From JAFGTE01 sp043800105 (GTDB lineage Bacteria; Patescibacteriota; Gracilibacteria; UM-FILTER-43-11), in the NCBI GenBank assembly GCA_043800105.1, contig JAZDNJ010000004.1, positions 1-7,010 on the forward strand: a stretch of DNA of 7,010 bases, written 5' to 3'. Every line of letters starts with the position of its first letter. Position 1 is the stretch's first letter. The notes beneath the pieces were generated by a model. It was not told the DNA's origin. It did no database searches and worked only from the letters and a program-made list of their open reading frames with translations. The translations under genes were made by a program, and so were the position numbers. Shown piece after piece: positions 1-4,374 of the stretch.

Positions 1-14
1 ATAAATGAAACATT

Positions 15-20
15 TATAAT
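15..20 (+). promoter_or_regulatory. Predicted -10 box for the gene at 42
   Basis: A perfect TATAAT hexamer ends 22 bases before the ATG at 42. That predicts transcription starting near 27 and a leader of about 15 bases. The matching -35 element would lie at or before the left edge of the window, so it cannot be checked. The spacing to the start codon resembles that of the other three predicted promoters here. Confidence 0.5.
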
Positions 21-41
21 AATTTCCTTGACCCTCTGTTT

Positions 42-326
42 ATGTCCATCGATAAACCGCGCGGTATTGCGAACGGTGTGGAAAGCTTCTTCAGAAAATC
101 TATCAGACTTGTTCTTTTTTCTTCGCTTCTTGCTCAGTCGACCGATTCGAATATTACTGAACCGCCAATGGAAGAAAGGAATAATGATCATCTTTTTGAT
201 GGTATTAAAATTGTTCCGGATGACACACCTAAAAAACGGCCCTCTGAAAAAGATAAGAAGAAACCTGCTGATCCCAAACAGCCCAGTGCTCCTTTTTGCA
301 CGTCTGATAGCTGTAAATACGCATAG
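42..326 (+). CDS. Small hypothetical protein, possibly exported, Lys/Pro-rich
   Basis: This encodes a 94-residue protein of a family I do not recognise. The first 20 residues are polar with several basic residues, followed by a short hydrophobic run (about 21-31, LVLFSSLLA at its core) and an Ala-Gln-Ser (31-33) that fits a signal peptidase I site. This suggests a signal peptide or a single membrane anchor, but the hydrophobic core is short. The remainder is hydrophilic, with a Lys/Pro/Asp-rich stretch at about 62-83 and two cysteines near the C-terminus (86 and 91) that could form a disulphide if exported. The ATG at 42 was chosen because it lies just behind a TATAAT box and the frame closes before the next promoter at 331. 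A second open frame (28-363, TTG start) overlaps almost all of it, but it runs through that promoter. No Shine-Dalgarno is visible. Assignment as a real gene is moderately secure; function is unknown. Confidence 0.5.
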   Translation: MSIDKPRGIANGVESFFRKSIRLVLFSSLLAQSTDSNITEPPMEERNNDHLFDGIKIVPDDTPKKRPSEKDKKKPADPKQPSAPFCTSDSCKYA

Positions 327-330
327 TGGC

Positions 331-359
331 TTGATTTTTTGTGAAAATTTTGGTATAAT
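331..359 (+). promoter_or_regulatory. Strong extended -10 promoter of the three-gene operon
   Basis: TTGATT (331-336) is followed by exactly 17 bases and TATAAT (354-359). The -10 is preceded by TG and one base (351-353), making it an extended -10 element. This is the best sigma-70-type promoter in the window. It predicts transcription from about 366 and a leader of about 19 bases before the GTG at 385. The T-run at 335-340 overlaps the -35 element, just behind the stop of the upstream gene. Confidence 0.75.
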
Positions 360-384
360 TTGATGAAAAAATAAAAAATTAAAC

Positions 385-702
385 GTGACTGACGAGGAAT
401 TTAAATCAACCCTTAAGAAATTCAGATACTACCTGAAGCCCGCTCTTTTTACAGTTCTTGCTGAAAACGCGGAGGTCTTTTCCGATACGACCAAACAGGA
501 GATAATCGATAAAATAATGGAAGCGGACTCTCAGATGAAAGAGCTTTATGACTACCAGGAAAAGCGAAATAACATTATGAAAAGGGGGCTCGAAAAAATT
601 GAGGAAGTGTACGCCAATGTTAAAGCCAGATTTAAGGCGGCCGGCGCCAATGAAAAGGAGCTGGAGGCAACTGAGGCTGATAAATTAATATCTAATCTTT
701 AG
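385..702 (+). CDS. Hypothetical helical protein, first gene of unknown operon
   Basis: A 105-residue, highly charged protein of a family I do not recognise. It has no signal peptide and no obvious membrane segment, so it is probably cytoplasmic. From about residue 30 onward it is rich in Glu, Lys, Ala and Asp with regularly spaced hydrophobics, as expected for long amphipathic helices or a coiled coil. Residues 9-30 form a more hydrophobic, aromatic-containing helix (FRYYLKPALFTVL). The GTG start is the only sensible choice: the frame is closed by a TGA at 364-366, and the ATG at 363 opens a different frame that stops after two codons. There is no Shine-Dalgarno. The gene lies 26 bases behind a strong -10 box and only 6 bases before the next gene, so it leads an operon. 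A structural or adaptor role is possible, but nothing in the sequence identifies it. Confidence 0.75.
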   Translation: MTDEEFKSTLKKFRYYLKPALFTVLAENAEVFSDTTKQEIIDKIMEADSQMKELYDYQEKRNNIMKRGLEKIEEVYANVKARFKAAGANEKELEATEADKLISNL

Positions 703-708
703 TATTAT

Positions 709-1338
709 ATGCCATTTGAAGAAGCGTTCAATGTAGTACCAAAAGGAAAGGAAACAAAACTGGAAGTTAATGTTAATGCCTTTAAGTCCGGCAATGAGTT
801 TGCGGAAACTGCGAAAGCAAGACTGGAGGAAATTCAGTCAAGACTGGATTTCATGCAAAAGCATCTAAAGAAAGACCTGAATACCGCCGAGCTAAGGATG
901 GCTAACCTCGCTATTGAAAAAGAACTTGAAGACAGTATCCCTGATAGTTTCAGTAAAGAATATTTTGACGCAAATACAAGCTGGCCTGAGGCAGCCGCAT
1001 TGATTGCGGGAAAGATTCTGACAAACGTCAATCACTTTATAGGGGAAAAGGTGAGTAATGATTTGACTGGTACGGGTGACCTTCAGGTCAAAAGCAGATT
1101 AAGGAAGGTTGTAGATATAGTCGACTCTGAATCCTGGACTGGAGATGTCAGTAAGTCAGAAGCCGGGGATATTTATACTGCTCTGGAAAAAAGTCGTCGT
1201 CGCACACCTACCCCGGAAGCTGTCACAGCTTTTATGGATCGTTACAGCAGTCCTTCTTTGCTGGAAAAAGGCGGCAGAGCAATTGCCGGAGGTTCTCCTG
1301 GCAGACGCGCGGCCGACGAGGCAATGGGAGCACATTAA
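709..1338 (+). CDS. Hypothetical protein with coiled-coil segment, second gene of unknown operon
   Basis: A 209-residue protein of unknown family, without signal peptide or membrane segments. Residues about 33-75 are Glu/Lys/Leu-rich and look like a long helix or coiled coil. Residues about 80-135 are a mixed, more globular stretch containing the window's only hydrophobic patch in this protein (WPEAAALIAGKIL). The last 30 or so residues are Gly/Arg/Ala-rich and probably flexible. The ATG lies 6 bases behind the stop of the previous gene with no Shine-Dalgarno, which suggests translational coupling. The next gene begins 17 bases downstream. An antisense frame at 834-1031 and a shifted frame at 1145-1345 are shadows. 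I see no catalytic motif. Its operon position implies a role shared with the two flanking small proteins, but what that role is cannot be read from the sequence. Confidence 0.75.
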   Translation: MPFEEAFNVVPKGKETKLEVNVNAFKSGNEFAETAKARLEEIQSRLDFMQKHLKKDLNTAELRMANLAIEKELEDSIPDSFSKEYFDANTSWPEAAALIAGKILTNVNHFIGEKVSNDLTGTGDLQVKSRLRKVVDIVDSESWTGDVSKSEAGDIYTALEKSRRRTPTPEAVTAFMDRYSSPSLLEKGGRAIAGGSPGRRAADEAMGAH

Positions 1339-1355
1339 AATGTAATTTTGGAAAA

Positions 1356-1763
1356 ATGCCCGGGAAGAAAATAAATTCAGGCAAAAAAAGTTCTGTAAAG
1401 GCCGCAGATCAGGTCTTCACAAAACTTAAAGGCCATTTTGACGCCAAAAAGGTAGATGCCTGGCAGGAAAAGTGGCTGGCGGTTCCGGCTAATCGTAAGA
1501 AATACGAAAAGCTTGCGGACGCGCCTGAGGTTGTTGGTGAGGAACTGATTGCCATGACCAATGACATTATCGATTTTATTCAGGGGGAGGAAGGCGGTAA
1601 ATCAAACATTTTTAAAAAAGTGAAGAACAGTTTAGGCGGTTTCTTTAAACATCCTGTTCAATTTCTTCAAAAGAAAGCAACTGAGGGCAAAGCGATGACT
1701 GGCAAAGCCAGGACCACCGCAGACAAAGCGACTAAAAAAGCAGGCAAGGCAGCTAAAAAATAG
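1356..1763 (+). CDS. Very basic hypothetical protein with histone-like Lys/Ala tail
   Basis: A 135-residue, strongly basic protein and the last gene of the operon. The N-terminal 15 residues are Lys/Ser-rich. A central part (about 17-80) contains aromatic and acidic residues and looks like a small helical domain. Residues about 84-105 (NIFKKVKNSLGGFFKHPVQF) are amphipathic and Phe-rich and might touch a membrane. The last 30 residues are almost only Lys, Ala, Thr and Gly, with repeated GKA and KKAGKAAKK-like units resembling the tails of histone H1-like and HU-extension proteins. That composition suggests nucleic acid or other polyanion binding, an inference with no family match behind it. 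A GGA at 1350-1352 lies only 3 bases before the ATG, too close for a good ribosome site. There is no signal peptide. No homologue is recognised. Confidence 0.75.
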   Translation: MPGKKINSGKKSSVKAADQVFTKLKGHFDAKKVDAWQEKWLAVPANRKKYEKLADAPEVVGEELIAMTNDIIDFIQGEEGGKSNIFKKVKNSLGGFFKHPVQFLQKKATEGKAMTGKARTTADKATKKAGKAAKK

Positions 1764-1784
1764 CTGTAAATCGGCTTAAAGTTG

Positions 1785-1814
1785 TTGTATTGTTGCTACG
1801 GTCCGGTGTAAAAT
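1785..1814 (+). promoter_or_regulatory. Predicted pheT promoter
   Basis: TTGTAT (1785-1790), 18 bases, then TAAAAT (1809-1814), with a TG immediately before the -10. Transcription would start near 1821, giving a leader of about 22 bases before the pheT ATG. The match is weaker than that of the promoter at 331. It is supported by the 79-base gap between genes and by spacing to the start codon like that of the other promoters. Confidence 0.45.
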
Positions 1815-1834
1815 CGGGCGAACTTATTAGCAAC
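1792..1834 (+). repeat. Inverted repeat enclosing the pheT -10 box
   Basis: GTTGCTA (1792-1798) and TAGCAAC (1828-1834) are perfect reverse complements. Inside them, GTCCG (1801-1805) can pair with CGGGC (1815-1819), with one G-T wobble. The pheT -10 box lies in the central loop, and TCTCTTTT follows the right arm. It could be an operator around the pheT promoter, or a terminator-like hairpin for transcripts arriving from the operon upstream. The bases support the pairing; the role is inferred. Confidence 0.4.
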
Positions 1835-1842
1835 TCTCTTTT

Positions 1843-4221
1843 ATGAAAATCAGTCTGGATTGGCTCGGTGATTTCATCACGATCACCGAAAAAGATAAGC
1901 AGAAGATCAAGGATATTATCACGGAACGTTCAGCCGAGATCGAAACTATGGAAGCTCAGGGGGGCCATCTGGATAATATTGTGGTGGGCAAAGTCATCGG
2001 GATTAAGAAGCATCCGAATGCTGACGCGCTTCAGCTTTGCACCGTAAACGACGGGCAGGAAAATATTCAGGTTATCTGCGGCGGATCGAATGTGAAGGAG
2101 GGAATGTTCTGCGCTTTTGCCAAAATCGGGGCTGTGGTGCGCTGGCATGGGAGTGAAGTGGTGAAAATGGAAAAGGCGAAGATCCGCGGGGAGGAGAGTT
2201 TTGGGATGATCTGCGCTTCTGAGGAGATCGGACTGGAGGACATGTTCCCGAAGACGTCGGAGAAAGAGATTGTGGACCTGAGCCACCTGAACCTGAAGGT
2301 TGGCCAGCCGCTGGCCAAGGCGCTGGGGATGGATGACGTGGTAATTGACGTGGATAATCATGCTATTACCAACCGATCGGACTTGTTTTCACATCGCGGT
2401 TTTGCGCGGGAATTTGTGGCCAATGGGCTTGGCAAATGGAGAAAAAACAAGGAGTATAAGCCACCCGTAAGCAGTTCTCCCGCTCCGGTTGAACTGAAGA
2501 TCGAAGATAAGGAGGCCTGCAGTCATTACATGGGCGTTTACATTACAGGAATCGATGTCGCGGAAAGTCCTGAATGGATGAAAAAGCGGCTGGTGGCCTG
2601 CGGCGTCAATCCGATTTCGAATATTGTGGATATTACCAATTACGTGATGCTGGAACTTGGAATGCCGCTGCACACTTTTGATCCGGACCAGGTGAAAGGC
2701 AAAAAGTGGACTATGCGAAAGGCAAAAAAAGGCGAGAAAGTTGTGACGCTGGATGAACAGCAGCATGAGCTGAACGGCGGGGAGATAGTTTTGGATGACA
2801 GCCATGAGCTTTTTGACCTGTGCGGCATTATGGGCGGTCTTTCCAGCGGGATCGGCCAGCATACCAAGGCGGTCTGGCTGCATTCACCGATTTATCACCC
2901 CACACTGATCCGCCAGGGAATGAGGGGGCTTAGGCATGTCAGTGACGCGGCGATTATTTATGAAAAGGGACTGGATTCCGCGCTGGCGGAAGATGGGTTA
3001 GTGCGCGCGATTGAACTAATTTTAGAACTTTGTCCGAAAGCTAAAGTTGCCAGTGAAGTGACGGATATATGGAACGTGCCACAAGAGAAGCGGGTGATCG
3101 ATCTGAGTATCGACCGCGTAAATCTGCTGATCGGCACCGAGCTGAAAGGAAAAGAGACTGAGAAGATTTTAAGCGACTTGGGTTTTGAAGCCAAAAAAAT
3201 GAAGGGTAGTTATAAGGTAACTGTGCCAAGCTTCCGTCACAACGACGTGAAGCGTGAGGCGGACGTGATCGAGGAGATCGCCCGCATTTATGGCTTCAAC
3301 AACATTCCCTATAAGTCCCCCGTGAAGGCCATTGATCCGGTTTCGCCCAGCAAAGACCGCCGCTATTGCCGTGAGCTGAAAGAGGCGCTGACGTCTCAGG
3401 GCTTTGATGAAATTTATACTTTCGCTTTTATCGGGCCGGAACTTCTGGCCAAGTGCGGAATGGAAGTGACGAGTGAAATGATTGAAATAGAAAATCCGAT
3501 TTCGGCGGACATGTCGCTGATGCGAACGAGCCTACTACCCCGAACGCTGGACACGATTGCCAGCAACCTTCGCTACAAAACCAGCTTTAAATTATTTGAA
3601 CAGAGCAAGGTTTATTATCGGGAATCCGAAACGAAGCATCTTGAAAAGCCTGTGTTGATTATGGCTGCGGTGAACGAAGATTTCAGAAGTCTGCAGGGCG
3701 CGGTGGAAAGTCTGGGCATTCAGGTTTTGCCGCCGAGAGCAAAAGATCATGTGGCCGCGCATCATCCCGGACGAGCGGGTGAGCTGGTGGTACGGGGCAA
3801 AGTGGTGGGGCACTTATATGAAGTGCACCCGCAAGTCCGTAAAAATTTTGACATTAAGCCCCGCGTGACGGTGGCCGAAGTGGACGTGCAGGCGATTCTG
3901 GATATGAACATCGATACCCGCAAAAAATATATGGAACTGCCCAAATATCCATCGGCACAGCTGGACGTGAGCCTGCTGATTCCCAAAAGAGATCTGGCCG
4001 GCAACTATATGAACATCATTGAAAAGACCGACCAGAAACTGATTACAGGAGTGGTGTTGATTGACGAATATACCGGCGATAAGATAGCCGCGGATAAACG
4101 CAGTCTTACCTATTCAATCACCTATCAGGCGCCGGACCGCACGCTGACCGACGCGGAAGTGGAAGCGGCGCACAAACAGGTATTGGAAAGGCTGAAGAAG
4201 AATGGAGCGGAGATAAGATAA
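1843..4221 (+). CDS. pheT: Phenylalanine--tRNA ligase beta subunit
   Basis: Beta subunit of the (alpha-beta)2 class II synthetase that charges tRNA-Phe with phenylalanine in the cytoplasm. PheS holds the aminoacylation site, while PheT carries tRNA-binding and editing modules. At 792 residues it is full length (E. coli about 795). Order: N-terminal strand (MKISLDWL); OB-fold tRNA-binding domain, about 41-150, with an HPNADAL motif at 57-63; B3/B4 editing domain, about 215-385, with DITNYV (263-268), PLHTFD (275-280) and GIMGG (328-332); B5 domain, about 416-490, with VPSFRHND; catalytic-like core, about 500-690, with MRTSLLPRTLD at 560-570; FDX-ACB anticodon-binding domain, about 698-792. The ATG gives the canonical N-terminus; no Shine-Dalgarno precedes it. 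Unusually, pheS is not adjacent, and the gene seems to have its own promoter. In the editing pocket His277 and Asn266 are kept, but the usual Glu appears to be His347. Identity is certain. Confidence 0.98.
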   Translation: MKISLDWLGDFITITEKDKQKIKDIITERSAEIETMEAQGGHLDNIVVGKVIGIKKHPNADALQLCTVNDGQENIQVICGGSNVKEGMFCAFAKIGAVVRWHGSEVVKMEKAKIRGEESFGMICASEEIGLEDMFPKTSEKEIVDLSHLNLKVGQPLAKALGMDDVVIDVDNHAITNRSDLFSHRGFAREFVANGLGKWRKNKEYKPPVSSSPAPVELKIEDKEACSHYMGVYITGIDVAESPEWMKKRLVACGVNPISNIVDITNYVMLELGMPLHTFDPDQVKGKKWTMRKAKKGEKVVTLDEQQHELNGGEIVLDDSHELFDLCGIMGGLSSGIGQHTKAVWLHSPIYHPTLIRQGMRGLRHVSDAAIIYEKGLDSALAEDGLVRAIELILELCPKAKVASEVTDIWNVPQEKRVIDLSIDRVNLLIGTELKGKETEKILSDLGFEAKKMKGSYKVTVPSFRHNDVKREADVIEEIARIYGFNNIPYKSPVKAIDPVSPSKDRRYCRELKEALTSQGFDEIYTFAFIGPELLAKCGMEVTSEMIEIENPISADMSLMRTSLLPRTLDTIASNLRYKTSFKLFEQSKVYYRESETKHLEKPVLIMAAVNEDFRSLQGAVESLGIQVLPPRAKDHVAAHHPGRAGELVVRGKVVGHLYEVHPQVRKNFDIKPRVTVAEVDVQAILDMNIDTRKKYMELPKYPSAQLDVSLLIPKRDLAGNYMNIIEKTDQKLITGVVLIDEYTGDKIAADKRSLTYSITYQAPDRTLTDAEVEAAHKQVLERLKKNGAEIR

Positions 4222-4258
4222 AACAAATAGTGTCCACCTGCCCTACCTATTTTTGACG

Positions 4259-4309
4259 ATATTGTTGGGACAATGTTCCAGCAATGCTCGGGCAATGCTG
4301 TGACAATAT
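4259..4309 (+). repeat. 11-base periodic CAATG array within nested inverted repeats
   Basis: CAATG occurs at 4271, 4282 and 4293, with CAATA at 4304, a strict 11-base period. The array is enclosed by ATATTGT (4259-4265) and ACAATAT (4303-4309), which are perfect reverse complements. Inside, TGGGAC (4266-4271) pairs with GTTCCA (4275-4280) around an AAT loop with one wobble pair, and CAGCA (4279-4283) is complementary to TGCTG (4296-4300). The region is non-coding between convergent genes. A structured RNA 3' end, a dispersed intergenic repeat or protein binding sites on one helix face are all possible. Confidence 0.55.
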
Positions 4310-4325
4310 AGCGGATTTAGTATTC

Positions 4326-4344
4326 CCTACTCATAGGTGTTTTT
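4326..4344 (+). terminator. Weak candidate terminator downstream of pheT
   Basis: CCTA (4326-4329) can pair with TAGG (4334-4337) over a four-base loop, followed after two bases by five T residues (4340-4344). The stem is only 4 base pairs, so it is weak alone. The left arm of a longer pairing, ACCTAT (4245-4250) with ATAGGT (4333-4338), could close the whole intergenic structure above the same T-run. It is plausible because pheT ends at 4221 and the next gene faces it. Confidence 0.25.
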
Positions 4345-4351
4345 GCATTAC

Positions 4352-4372
4352 TAACCGGTTAATAACCGGTTA
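4352..4372 (-). repeat. Double AACCGGTT palindrome beside the SLH gene stop codon
   Basis: AACCGGTT, itself a palindrome, occurs at 4353-4360 and 4364-4371, separated by AAT. With the flanking T4352 and A4372, the pair can fold into a 9-base-pair hairpin with a 3-base loop. It starts 2 bases past the stop codon of the minus-strand gene, where a terminator would be expected. No T-run follows it on the minus strand, and there is only a poor one on the plus strand. It could be a terminator of unusual form, a transcript-end stabiliser, or a binding site for a dimeric protein. Confidence 0.45.
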
Positions 4373-4374
4373 TC

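Noticed and set aside
28..56. TTGACC, 17 bases, GATAAA resembling a sigma-70 promoter
   Set aside because: It would start transcription near 63, inside the gene at 42, and leave no good start codon for that frame. The TATAAT at 15-20 is better placed.
308..340. AGC/GCT hairpin plus T-run as terminator of the first gene
   Set aside because: The pairing is only 3 base pairs, and the T-run belongs to the promoter region of the next gene.
1764..1842. Possible tRNA or small RNA gene between the operon and pheT
   Set aside because: The 79 bases show one inverted repeat but no cloverleaf arms, T-loop (GTTCRA) or acceptor pairing.
1930..2361. Minus-strand open frames across pheT (including 2389-2883 and 3592-3813)
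   Set aside because: They are antisense to an unmistakable full-length pheT and are His/Leu/Ser-rich in the manner of shadow frames.
4225..4254. AAATAG/CTATTT hairpin followed by T residues right after pheT, as a terminator
   Set aside because: The stem is five A-T pairs and one G-C with a 16-base loop, and only two T residues remain after it, so it is too weak to support.
4253..4258. TTGACG matching a -35 consensus in the convergent intergenic region
   Set aside because: No -10-like hexamer lies 16-19 bases downstream, and no plus-strand gene follows.
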